Both the position numbers and the translations under genes were made by a program. Of a stretch of DNA of 20,904 bases, positions 13,721 to 19,930 are shown in pieces. Location: IMG/VR virus record IMGVR_UViG_3300025853_000825, positions 1-20,904 of that record, one strand, 5' to 3'. The notes beneath the pieces are model-generated. The model made no database searches, was not told the DNA's origin, and worked only from the letters and a program-made list of their open reading frames with translations. Origin of the DNA: a virus. Numbering within the stretch: position 1 is the first letter of the stretch; every line of letters begins with the position of its first letter.

Positions 13721-14214
13721 AACAAGTATTAGATCCATGCTGTGGATGTAAAATGATGTGGTTTGACAAAGAAGATAATCGAGCAATTTTTGCTGACAAA
13801 AGAAAAGGTGAAATGAAAATAGATCATTTACCATCTCAATTTGGTAGATCATCTAAAAAAGTTGATCCTGATAAAATCCATGATTTTAGAAACATGGATT
13901 TTGAAGATGAATCTTTTTGGCATATTGTGTTTGATCCACCTCATGTAAAAAATATTTCTCTTAAATCTGTTACTGGTTTTAGTTATGGTTCATTAGATAA
14001 AGACACTTGGAGGGATGATTTAAGAAAAGGGTTTTTAGAATGTTTTAGAGTGTTAAAAACAAATGGGACATTAATATTTAAATGGAATGAAATACAGATA
14101 CCACTAAAAGAGGTTTTGTCTTTAACAAAATACAAACCACTTTATGGACATAGAAGTGGTAAAAAAGCACTTACACATTGGGTAGCATTTATTAAAACGG
14201 AGGAAGAGTTATGA
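13717..14214 (+). CDS. SAM-dependent DNA methyltransferase-like protein (DPPH motif)
   Basis: 165 residues. It starts VLDPCCGCKMMWFD, the SAM-binding loop (LDPCCG at 5-10), then IHDFRNMDF and the catalytic-type FDPPH at 72-76. RVLKTNGTLIFKWNE follows, as in class I methyltransferases. DPPH in place of DPPY/NPPY suggests amino-methylation of adenine or cytosine. The protein is short and has no target-recognition domain, so specificity is unknown. Close relatives are frequent in phages as far as I recall. It overlaps the next methyltransferase by ATGA, so both are made together, probably to modify phage DNA against restriction. Confidence 0.8.
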   Translation: MKQVLDPCCGCKMMWFDKEDNRAIFADKRKGEMKIDHLPSQFGRSSKKVDPDKIHDFRNMDFEDESFWHIVFDPPHVKNISLKSVTGFSYGSLDKDTWRDDLRKGFLECFRVLKTNGTLIFKWNEIQIPLKEVLSLTKYKPLYGHRSGKKALTHWVAFIKTEEEL

Positions 14215-15236
14215 ATGTATTAAGTTTATTTGACGGTATGAGTTGTGGGCAACTTGCACTCAATCGTTTAGGAGTTAAGGTAGATAAATATTTTGCATCT
14301 GAAATAGATCCGTATGCAATGGAAATTGCTAGGAAAAATTTTCCGGATATGATTCATGTAGGGGATGTAACAAAAGTGCGTGGTGAGGATCTGCCACCTA
14401 TAGATTTACTTTTAGGTGGCTCACCATGTCAAGGATTTAGTTTTGCCGGAAAGCAACTTAACTTTGATGATCCTAGATCAAAATTATTTTTTGAATTTGT
14501 TCGGTTATTAAACGAGATTAAACCGAAGTATTTTTTACTTGAGAATGTAAACATGAAGCAAGAATATCAAGATGTCATATCTGAACATCTAGGGGTAAAG
14601 CCTATTCGTTTAAATAGTGCTTTAGTATCTGCTCAAAACAGATTGAGATTATATTGGACTAATATTCCTGTAAATTCTTTACCTGATGATAAAGGTATTT
14701 TACTTAAAGACATATTAGAGTATGGAATTGAAAATGAGTATAAAGAACCTTATGTCAAACTTAACGGCAATGTTACAGGGTGCGTTGGCTATGTAGGTAA
14801 ATCACCTAAACAAGCCACTCGCATTTATTCTATAGATAATAAATCTCAATGTTTAACTGCATTAGGTGGTGGTCAAGGTGGTAAAACAGGTTTGTATCAA
14901 ATATCACTTTGTGATTATGCTTTGTCAAAAAAAGCAAATGATCGTGCTAACAACAATTCTAGAAGCAGAGCATTTAAACCAAATCAAGAAAAAAGTGGTG
15001 CATTGCTTGCTAATCAATACAAACAAAGTACGGATAGTTTATATGCAATTCTTGAGCCTGGATTTGAAGATGATAAGCACAAATATCGTAAATTAACGCC
15101 TACAGAGTGTGAACGATTACAAACAGTTCCTGACGGTTATACTGAAGGGGTATCCAATACTCAACGATACAAAATGTTAGGTAATGGATGGACTGTAGAT
15201 GTCATTGTGCATTTATTAAAAAATATGTCTATTTGA
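14211..15236 (+). CDS. DNA (cytosine-5) methyltransferase
   Basis: 341 residues. C5-methyltransferase motifs in order: LSLFDGMSCGQLAL (4-17, SAM binding), GGSPCQGFSFAG (69-80, catalytic Cys73), FLLENV (108-113), AQNRLRLYW (141-149), and RKLTPTECERLQTVPDGY (293-310) with GNGW (324-327). All key residues are present, so it should be active. The target-recognition region (about 165-285) is of moderate size and its site cannot be read. The start has an AACGGAGGAAG site. The stop codon TGA overlaps the first tandem repeat by two bases. Likely role: protection of phage DNA, or imitation of host methylation. Confidence 0.95.
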   Translation: MNVLSLFDGMSCGQLALNRLGVKVDKYFASEIDPYAMEIARKNFPDMIHVGDVTKVRGEDLPPIDLLLGGSPCQGFSFAGKQLNFDDPRSKLFFEFVRLLNEIKPKYFLLENVNMKQEYQDVISEHLGVKPIRLNSALVSAQNRLRLYWTNIPVNSLPDDKGILLKDILEYGIENEYKEPYVKLNGNVTGCVGYVGKSPKQATRIYSIDNKSQCLTALGGGQGGKTGLYQISLCDYALSKKANDRANNNSRSRAFKPNQEKSGALLANQYKQSTDSLYAILEPGFEDDKHKYRKLTPTECERLQTVPDGYTEGVSNTQRYKMLGNGWTVDVIVHLLKNMSI

Positions 15237-15407
15237 ATTTGTACGGCTCTTTTGAATTTGTACGGCTCTTTTGAATTTGTACGGCTTAATTGAATTTGTA
15301 CGGCTCTTTTGAATTTGTACGGCTCTTTTGAATTTGTACGGCTCTTTTGAATTTGTACGGCTTAATTGAATTTGTACGGCTCTTTTGAATTTGTACGGCT
15401 AATTAGG
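15235..15407. repeat. Nine tandem 19-bp repeats
   Basis: Eight full 19-base units starting at 15235, 15254, 15273, 15292, 15311, 15330, 15349 and 15368, plus a ninth 14-base core at 15387. The core GAATTTGTACGGCT is invariant; the last five bases are either CTTTT (units 1, 2, 4, 5, 6, 8) or TAATT (units 3, 7). No spacers, and 19 is not a multiple of three, so it is not coding. Possible roles are replication iterons, a protein-binding array or recombination-prone DNA. It starts at the methyltransferase stop and ends at the ribosome site of the next gene. Confidence 0.95.
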
Positions 15408-15415
15408 AGTAGATT

Positions 15416-15643
15416 ATGGTATGTGAATTTGTTTTTGTAGTGATGGTAATGGGTGAGCCACATTATGTTGGAACATTTGACAATTGTGGTCAAGCTCAAC
15501 TTTATCAAACTTTGTATCTTGATAAAGAACTTGAATCTAAATGTTTACATAAAGAATTTTTAGTATTACCATCTAGTTTTCAACATTCGTGCATTTCTAT
15601 GCATAACTTTAAGGGGATAGATTATGGGCAAGGGAAGCAGTAG
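15416..15643 (+). CDS. Small protein after the tandem repeats, unknown function
   Basis: 75 residues: hydrophobic N-terminus MVCEFVFVVMVMGEPHYVGTF, then a Gln/Tyr/Leu-rich middle and three cysteines in the second half. The N-terminal strand pair with H-Y-V-G-T-F-D-N-C-G-Q-A looks like a short beta-alpha unit; it is not long enough for a clear membrane segment. The start lies behind TAGGAGTAG. Its first codons contain GAATTTGT, the same bases as the repeat core, so the array may have grown from this spot. No family recognised. Confidence 0.65.
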   Translation: MVCEFVFVVMVMGEPHYVGTFDNCGQAQLYQTLYLDKELESKCLHKEFLVLPSSFQHSCISMHNFKGIDYGQGKQ

Positions 15644-15803
15644 ACGACCACAAAGCGTTACTGAGAAACAATTAGAAGATGCTTGGGATCGTATATTTAA
15701 CACTACTATAAAGATAAGGAAAGAAAATGGCAAAGATAAGTCCAACACAAAACAGTATAAAAAAGATAAAGACAGATGGTTGGACGACAGTAGCGATTGT
15801 TGA
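15624..15803 (+). CDS. Small conserved-type phage protein (MGKGSxxRP)
   Basis: 59 residues beginning MGKGSSRRPQSVTEKQLEDA, then WDRIFN. Small proteins with MGKGS..RP, a helix and W-D-x-I-F are common in phages as I recall, usually ending soon after this motif. Here the frame runs on for about 30 further charged residues and overlaps the next gene by 77 bases. An AAGGGGATAG site supports the start, which overlaps the previous gene by 20 bases. Confidence 0.65.
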   Translation: MGKGSSRRPQSVTEKQLEDAWDRIFNTTIKIRKENGKDKSNTKQYKKDKDRWLDDSSDC

Positions 15804-16050
15804 GTATTTTGTACCATTTGCTAAAGTCCGCAGAGACTTGTTCGGATTTATAGACATATTGGCTATTAATGATGACGGTGAGGTTCTAGCAGTACAGACA
15901 ACTAGCTACACTAATATAAGTGCTAGGGTAAAGAAGATTGCCGAGAATGAACACATCGGTAGAGTACGCAAAGCTAATTGGCGTATTGAGGTTCATGGTT
16001 GGCGTAAGATTAAAAACAGATGGGAGGTTAAGGTGGTTGATGTTTCCTGA
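15727..16050 (+). CDS. PD-(D/E)XK-like protein (possible nuclease or resolvase)
   Basis: 107 residues from the ATG behind AAGGAAAGAAA. The core VRRDLFGFIDILAINDDGEV followed by LAVQTTS resembles small phage proteins of the PD-(D/E)XK fold: Asp43 matches the first acidic residue. Where E-x-K is expected, the sequence is Q57-T-T, so activity is uncertain. IEVHGWRKIKNRWEV near the C-terminus fits the same small family. A role in resolving or trimming recombination DNA is plausible beside ERF and YqaJ. Confidence 0.6.
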   Translation: MAKISPTQNSIKKIKTDGWTTVAIVEYFVPFAKVRRDLFGFIDILAINDDGEVLAVQTTSYTNISARVKKIAENEHIGRVRKANWRIEVHGWRKIKNRWEVKVVDVS

Positions 16051-16447
16051 ACATATTTATAAATTAAATGATGGTAAAACTTATAGCAGAACGGAAGTTA
16101 TTAAAATGATTTTAGATTGCATAGGTTCAGACACAAAGAACTGTAAACAAATATCTGAAGAGTTAAATGCAAGTTATAAATCTATATCACAGATATTAAG
16201 AGGTTTAGTGTCTACTGAACATTTAATAACAACTAAAACACAAAGGTTTACCTATTATAGAAAACCTAATTTTTGTGGATTAGCAGAAATGTTTTACGAT
16301 AAAGAAACTATACTAAAGAACTTTAAAATTAAGGGTAAGATTACACGCAAGGCAGAAGACACGCCTAACATATCTTACAGATCAAAACTAAACGATTACT
16401 CGTCTAACGCTAGTAGTTGTCATATAACAAATATGGAGGAAGGTTAA
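16040..16447 (+). CDS. Winged-helix DNA-binding protein, putative regulator
   Basis: 135 residues from the ATG behind AAGGTGGTTG; a longer in-frame version reaches into the previous gene and has no ribosome site. Residues about 15-75 carry a winged-helix pattern: SRTEVIKMILDCIGSDTKNC, then KQISEELNASYKSISQILRG as helix-turn-helix, and a wing (LITTKTQRFTYYRK). The tail is basic and polar. It may control transcription of phage genes; its target is unknown. It overlaps its upstream neighbour by 11 bases and the YqaJ gene by one. Confidence 0.7.
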   Translation: MFPEHIYKLNDGKTYSRTEVIKMILDCIGSDTKNCKQISEELNASYKSISQILRGLVSTEHLITTKTQRFTYYRKPNFCGLAEMFYDKETILKNFKIKGKITRKAEDTPNISYRSKLNDYSSNASSCHITNMEEG

Positions 16448-17049
16448 TGGAACAAAGAAGTCAAGCGTGGTATGAAGCAAGGTTAGGTAAGGTAACTGCA
16501 TCAGGTGTTACCAACATTATGGGATCTAAAACAAAGGCAGAAGGTTATATGCTACAACTGATAGCCGAAAGATTAACAGGTAATCCTCATGAGATACCCA
16601 TTACACCTGCGATGCAGCATGGCATGGATACAGAAGATGAAGCTAGAAAAGTTTATGCAAAAAAATTTAGTCCTGTAACCCAAGTAGGTTTTGTAGATCA
16701 TCCTACAATTCCTATGTCTGGATGTAGTCCAGATGGAATTATTTACGGTGATCGTAATGGATTAATAGAGATTAAGTGCCCTCAACCAAAGGCACATACA
16801 GATATACTGTTGACGAAAAAAATTCCTCAACAGTATATTCACCAAATCATGTGGCAGTTAAGCTCGTGTGGTGAAGATAAGGAATATGTGGATTTTGTAA
16901 GTTACAATCCATCATTTCCTAATGACCTCAAGATGATAGTTATTAGAAAACCTCGTGATAATGATTATTGGATTCCAATGCTTGAGGAAAAAGTAAAAGC
17001 GTTCTTAACGGAAGTTGAGAATAAAATTAAACAACTAAAGGAGCTATAA
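16447..17049 (+). CDS. YqaJ-family (lambda exonuclease-like) recombination exonuclease
   Basis: 200 residues from the ATG overlapping the previous stop (TAATG) behind GGAGGAAGG. Motifs: QAWYEARLGKVTASG (6-20), HGMDTEDEAR (58-67, Glu63), CSPDG (93-97, Asp96), EIKCP (108-112, Glu108/Lys110) and QYIHQ (129-133). These are the PD-(D/E)XK catalytic residues of lambda-Exo-like enzymes, which chew 5' strands of double-stranded DNA to give ssDNA for the annealing protein. With the ERF gene at 11753, the phage has a complete exonuclease-annealase recombination pair. Confidence 0.92.
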   Translation: MEQRSQAWYEARLGKVTASGVTNIMGSKTKAEGYMLQLIAERLTGNPHEIPITPAMQHGMDTEDEARKVYAKKFSPVTQVGFVDHPTIPMSGCSPDGIIYGDRNGLIEIKCPQPKAHTDILLTKKIPQQYIHQIMWQLSSCGEDKEYVDFVSYNPSFPNDLKMIVIRKPRDNDYWIPMLEEKVKAFLTEVENKIKQLKEL

Positions 17050-17053
17050 ATTT

Positions 17054-17767
17054 ATGAATCAAGTTTATACAACCAATGATTACAGTAAATTTAAGTTTAT
17101 AGATGGTAATAGAACTATCAATAAATTACATCTAAATAGATTAAAAAAATCTATGGAAGAAAAATATATTGATGTTCCTATTATTATTAATGAGCATAAA
17201 GAAATCATAGATGGACAACATCGTTTTTTGTCTGCATGGGATTTAGGTTTACCCATAAAATACATTCAAATTGATGGTTTGAAATTGCAAGATGTTCATC
17301 GTCTTAATACCAATACTAAAAATTGGACAGCCGATTCTTATCTAGAAGGTTTTTGTAAATTAGGGCTGCCTGATTATCTTACTTATAAAGATTTTAAAAA
17401 TAAGTATGGTTTTGGACACAATGAAACAACTGCATTATTAAAAAATTGCAAAAGATTTCATGGTGGTGGATCAAATGATTTCAAAGACGGAACTTTTAAA
17501 ATAGTTGATTATAGTTTAGCTATAAAAAACGCAGAAAAAATACACATGGTAAGTAAATACTATGATGGATTTAAAAGAAGAGCATTTGTTTATTGTATGC
17601 TTGATTTGTTTGAAAATCCTGATTACAACCATGCTGAATTTTTAAATAAATTATCTTTTCAATCAGTAAAGCTACAAGACTGCACAACAGTTGAGCAATA
17701 TTTATGCTTAATTGAAGATATTTATAATTTTAAAAGAAATAAGCAAAGTAAAGTAAGATTTTATTAA
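17054..17767 (+). CDS. ParB/sulfiredoxin-fold nucleotide-binding protein
   Basis: 237 residues. Residues about 12-80 have the ParB-type domain: HLNRLKKSMEEKYIDVPIII and the signature box DGQHR (53-57), followed by LSAWDLGLPIKYI. The central and C-terminal part (helices, KNTKNWTADS-like stretch, then RRAFVYCMLDLFENP) is not recognised. ParB-like folds bind CTP or act as nucleases; phage versions have various roles in DNA handling. Whether this one cuts, binds or regulates cannot be told. Start behind AAAGGAGCTATAAAT. Confidence 0.8.
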   Translation: MNQVYTTNDYSKFKFIDGNRTINKLHLNRLKKSMEEKYIDVPIIINEHKEIIDGQHRFLSAWDLGLPIKYIQIDGLKLQDVHRLNTNTKNWTADSYLEGFCKLGLPDYLTYKDFKNKYGFGHNETTALLKNCKRFHGGGSNDFKDGTFKIVDYSLAIKNAEKIHMVSKYYDGFKRRAFVYCMLDLFENPDYNHAEFLNKLSFQSVKLQDCTTVEQYLCLIEDIYNFKRNKQSKVRFY

Positions 17768-17787
17768 TCATATAAGGAGCTATAAAT

Positions 17788-18036
17788 ATGGCAGAACAAT
17801 ACGATAACAAAAACAGATTCGTTCTTTTTAAGAATGATAAGCAAGGCGTTGAAGCAAGACCTGATCTTACAGGTAATGCTACACTAGAAGATGGTACGGA
17901 AGTTAGGCTATCTGCTTGGATTCGTGAATCAAAAAATGGAACAAAGTTCTATAGTGGTCAGATACAAGCTAGTGAAAGAAAAGCTACTGAAACTGTAATA
18001 TCAGTAGATCAAATGGAGGATCAGATCCCCTTTTAA
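17788..18036 (+). CDS. SSB-like single-stranded DNA-binding protein
   Basis: 82 residues: N-K-N-R-F-V-L-F-K-N-D near residues 7-17, LSAWIRESKNGTKFYSGQIQ in the middle, and an acidic tail ending QMEDQIPF. The strands fit a small OB fold (DUF736/SSB-like), and the D-Q-I-P-F tail imitates the SSB C-terminal tip (D-D-I-P-F) that recruits replication and repair proteins. It is much shorter than bacterial SSB (about 175). The start has AAGGAGCTATAAAT, the same site as the gene before. The stop sits in the loop of a terminator hairpin. Confidence 0.75.
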   Translation: MAEQYDNKNRFVLFKNDKQGVEARPDLTGNATLEDGTEVRLSAWIRESKNGTKFYSGQIQASERKATETVISVDQMEDQIPF

Positions 18037-18047
18037 GGGGATCTTTT
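18023..18047 (+). terminator. Rightward intrinsic terminator after the replication operon
   Basis: AGATCCCC (18023-18030) pairs with GGGGATCT (18037-18044) over eight bases with loop TTTTAA, then TTTTCT. The hairpin has no U tract on the minus strand, so it works mainly rightward. It also shields pqqA, which runs the other way, from colliding transcripts. Confidence 0.85.
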
Positions 18048-18051
18048 CTAA

Positions 18052-18123
18052 TTACTTGTTACATACATACATTGTAACTTCAAAGCCGAAACGCATTTCT
18101 GCAGCAGTTGGTTTAGTCCACAT
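18052..18123 (-). CDS. pqqA: PqqA, precursor peptide of pyrroloquinoline quinone
   Basis: A 23-residue peptide with the full PqqA pattern: W2, K4-P5, R11-x-G13-x-E15-V-T-x-Y19. Glu15 and Tyr19 are the residues that PqqE (radical SAM, with PqqD) joins on the way to PQQ, and the numbering equals that of classical PqqA. It begins MWTKP like gammaproteobacterial PqqA; its R-F-G-F-E-V-T-M-Y-V-C-N-K end looks like methylotroph versions. AAGGAATTAACC precedes the ATG. It is the only leftward gene inside a long rightward region, with its own promoter. No other pqq gene is in the window, so it must rely on the host PqqB-E. Role as an auxiliary metabolic gene is inference. Confidence 0.88.
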   Translation of the reverse strand: MWTKPTAAEMRFGFEVTMYVCNK

Positions 18124-18177
18124 GGTTAATTCCTTAAAAAAGTTAATCAAGGCTAAATTATACCTTGTATGTATGTA
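18060..18177. repeat. 12-bp inverted repeat flanking pqqA
   Basis: TACATACATACA at 18060-18071 and its exact reverse complement TGTATGTATGTA at 18166-18177. The left arm lies inside the pqqA 3' end (codons for Met-Tyr-Val-Cys), the right arm just upstream of its -10. A shared simple-sequence origin is possible. Confidence 0.6.
18157..18162 (-). promoter_or_regulatory. Candidate pqqA promoter (-10)
   Basis: A perfect minus-strand TATAAT about 34 bases before the pqqA ATG. No good -35 hexamer stands 16-18 bases upstream; instead there is a run of ACATAC units (18177-18166). Transcription would start near 18150, giving a leader of about 27 bases with the AAGGA site. Confidence 0.55.
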
Positions 18178-18210
18178 TTTTCTTATTGATGAATGTATGA
18201 GTTGGAGGTC

Positions 18211-18438
18211 ATGATTTGTATGAGATGTATAATCGCAATTGGTACTTACACCGTAATTATTTTATCTATGTGCTACTATGGGTATGTAAATATTAATACA
18301 GACAAACATAATTATGAATGTAAAAAGGGTAAACTGTTTAAAAGTGCTACACCTAACAGTTATGTTTTTATAAAGACATTAAGAGAATGTTTTGATGTTA
18401 GAGATGAACCTTTAATTAAGGAGTATAAAAATGATTGA
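18211..18438 (+). CDS. Small single-pass membrane protein, unknown function
   Basis: 75 residues from the ATG at 18211; an ATG at 18220 is as likely, because the TTGGAGG site stands only two bases before the first and eleven before the second. A hydrophobic segment (CIIAIGTYTVIILSMCYYGY, residues about 5-25) follows a short N-terminus. The rest is polar with Cys and Lys (YECKKGKLFKSATPNSYVFI). It could be anchored in the inner membrane. A holin is possible but not supported, as no lysis gene is adjacent. It is the first gene after pqqA on this strand; no clear promoter of its own is visible. Confidence 0.65.
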   Translation: MICMRCIIAIGTYTVIILSMCYYGYVNINTDKHNYECKKGKLFKSATPNSYVFIKTLRECFDVRDEPLIKEYKND

Positions 18439-18730
18439 AGAAGTAAAACAACCAAGATGGTATGTTAGATTGGGTTTAGAATGTTACGATGTCATTAAAT
18501 TTATGATTCATAAATTATTGCCTATTGAAGCAGTATTTATGGCAAACCATATTAAATATTCAGCTAGATTTCTTGAAAAATTTGATGACCCCAAACTACA
18601 AGAGCAAGATTTAGATAAAGCCAATGAAACATGGCAGTCTTTTTATAAAGAAGCCAAAAAACGATTTGAGCCTAAATCACCATATGTAACAGGTGAATGG
18701 ATAGATGACGAGCTAAAAGATGAAGGATAA
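18431..18730 (+). CDS. DUF3310-like protein
   Basis: 99 residues. The pattern RLGLECYDVIKFMIHKLLPI, then FMANHIKYSARFLEKFDD and DLDKANETWQSF, follows the DUF3310 layout (G-x-E-x-x-D-V-I, N-x-I-K-Y-x-x-R, K-A). The family is frequent in phages, where it is often annotated only as a nucleotide-kinase-like or SaV-like protein; its activity is not settled. A reduced nucleotide or metal-binding helical bundle would fit. Start behind AAGGAGTATAAAA; it overlaps the gene before by 8 bases. Confidence 0.75.
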   Translation: MIEEVKQPRWYVRLGLECYDVIKFMIHKLLPIEAVFMANHIKYSARFLEKFDDPKLQEQDLDKANETWQSFYKEAKKRFEPKSPYVTGEWIDDELKDEG

Positions 18731-18890
18731 ATCTGCATTTAATATAGGTATCAAGCCATTTCTATGCCACAAATGTGGTAAGGAAGCTATGTTCTTTGAT
18801 TCTGATAAGAAATGGTATTGCGGTATGGTAAGTGGCATGGGAATAATGAACTCAAAAGGATATTGTAAAAATGATAAACAAAAAAAATGA
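18720..18890 (+). CDS. Small zinc-ribbon protein
   Basis: 56 residues. LCHKCGKEAMFFD near 15-27 gives C-x-x-C, and WYCGM with GYCKN gives two more cysteines (about 34 and 49), a likely zinc ribbon. The start overlaps the DUF3310 gene by 11 bases; the ribosome site is weak, so coupled translation is likely. The C-terminus is Lys-rich. Function unknown; such mini-ribbons often contact nucleic acid or act as adaptors. Confidence 0.65.
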   Translation: MKDKSAFNIGIKPFLCHKCGKEAMFFDSDKKWYCGMVSGMGIMNSKGYCKNDKQKK

Positions 18891-19032
18891 AGATAAAAGA
18901 GAAATTAAAGTTCATAATTTTAGGTGGGAGGGTATGCCATATACTATAACTTTCTTGCCAACGGAGGATGGGTGGGACTTTCAACTTATGTTTGAACAAA
19001 CTTATAAAATTATAACGAAGGGTAAAGTATGA
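18871..19032 (+). CDS. Small protein, unknown function
   Basis: 53 residues: basic start MINKKNEDKREIKVHNFRWE, then GMPYTITFLPTEDGWDFQLM and a short tail. Strand-like alternation suggests a small beta sheet. It overlaps its upstream neighbour by 20 bases and its downstream one by ATGA. An AAAAGGATATTG stretch about ten bases upstream is a fair ribosome site. No family recognised. Confidence 0.6.
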   Translation: MINKKNEDKREIKVHNFRWEGMPYTITFLPTEDGWDFQLMFEQTYKIITKGKV

Positions 19033-19250
19033 AAAAATTTTTATTATTGTTAATTGCTTTTAATTGTAATGCAGAAATTATTTATACAGAAGATGATGTT
19101 GTCATCATAAGTGGTGCGGCAAATTACTCTATTAATAGTGACGGTGATGTATCCGTTACGCCAAGCAAAGATAGTTATACAATGGTTTATGATGATGATA
19201 TTACGGTTATGTATTCAGACGATCATGGAACATTAGTATATGACGATTAA
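19029..19250 (+). CDS. Secreted acidic protein, unknown function
   Basis: 73 residues with a signal peptide: MKKFLLLLIAFNCNA, cleavage expected after Ala15 (A/E). The mature part is very acidic and repeats Y-D-D/Y-S-D-D strands (VYDDDITVMYSDDHGTLVYD near the end). It should reach the periplasm. The cysteine at 13 does not fit a lipobox well, so a lipoprotein is less likely. Its role could lie in lysis, surface exclusion or metal binding; none is shown. Start overlaps the previous stop (ATGA). Confidence 0.7.
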   Translation: MKKFLLLLIAFNCNAEIIYTEDDVVIISGAANYSINSDGDVSVTPSKDSYTMVYDDDITVMYSDDHGTLVYDD

Positions 19251-19683
19251 AGAGAATACATTTCAAGAAGATCTATCTATTGGCTTACAAATAGAAACAC
19301 AAGTTTTAAATATAATTAGAAAAAAATATCCATCTGCAAGTATCATTAATAAATACAAAGGGTATGATATTTGGATACCAGAAATAAAAAAAGGTATTGA
19401 GGTTAAGTATGATGGTAAAAGTAAATATACCGGTAATATTGTTATTGAAATTGAAATGTATGATAAACCATCTGCGTTACTTACGAGCGAAGCAGACATT
19501 TGGATCTTTTATGACGGCAATGAGTTTATATGTATAGAAAAAAAATATATTTACTATGCAGTATTTATGGCTAAATTAACTTATGTGGAGTTTGTTGGTA
19601 AGGGGGATAATGTATCTAAAAAAGCCTTCTTAATAAAAAAAGAAGATTTATTTAAATATGGTAAACAAATTGATTTGATTTAA
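19240..19683 (+). CDS. PD-(D/E)XK nuclease-fold protein
   Basis: 147 residues. A helix (GLQIETQVLNIIRKKYPSAS) precedes INKYKGYDIWIPEIKKGIEV, giving Asp43, then E54-V-K56 (E-x-K), and TGNIVIEIE, the order of the PD-(D/E)XK core. Metal-binding residues are present, so it may be an active endonuclease or resolvase. It overlaps the secreted protein gene by 11 bases and is the last rightward gene of this block. The substrate is unknown; Holliday-junction resolution or host DNA cutting are candidates. Confidence 0.7.
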   Translation: MTIKENTFQEDLSIGLQIETQVLNIIRKKYPSASIINKYKGYDIWIPEIKKGIEVKYDGKSKYTGNIVIEIEMYDKPSALLTSEADIWIFYDGNEFICIEKKYIYYAVFMAKLTYVEFVGKGDNVSKKAFLIKKEDLFKYGKQIDLI

Positions 19684-19757
19684 GAACTAATATTAAACAA
19701 AACATATATACACAAACAAGTGTAAATAGAATCAACGAGACTCCATATACAATATCT

Positions 19758-19919
19758 CTAATCATCTAAATCCGGTCTGTTGCAATAGATAGAGTCTACG
19801 ATTAGCTCAACATCTGATCCGTCATCAAAGTAAATAACTAGCGTATCCTCACCAAAGACAACATCTACAGCATCAATCATCTTGCCTGTCATATGCTCGG
19901 CAATTTCTTGAATGTCCAT
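19758..19919 (-). CDS. Small acidic protein after the exonuclease, unknown function
   Basis: 53 residues starting MDIQEIAEHMTGKMIDAVDV, then VFGEDTLVIYFDDGSDVELI, ending in CNRPDLDD. The start is set by AAAGGGGAAAG; a longer frame beginning inside the exonuclease gene lacks such a site. Asp/Glu-rich strands around FDDGSDVEL suggest a small beta-rich fold. Leftward, convergent with the nuclease gene at 19240-19683; the 74 bases between contain no clear terminator. Confidence 0.7.
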   Translation of the reverse strand: MDIQEIAEHMTGKMIDAVDVVFGEDTLVIYFDDGSDVELIVDSIYCNRPDLDD

Positions 19920-19930
19920 AACTTTCCCCT

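Noticed and set aside
8717-15386. GGCTCTTTT shared by the tandem repeats and the leftward terminator
   Set aside because: Nine bases, different flanks and opposite contexts; probably chance, so no pairing between them is proposed.
15235-15407. CRISPR-like array
   Set aside because: Units touch each other without spacers and no cas gene is present; it is a tandem repeat.
15938-16039. Upstream ATG for the winged-helix protein
   Set aside because: It lies deep in the preceding gene without a ribosome site; the ATG at 16040 has AAGGTGG in front.
18787-18999. 70-codon minus-strand frame
   Set aside because: Antisense to two overlapping, well-placed small rightward genes (18720-18890 and 18871-19032).
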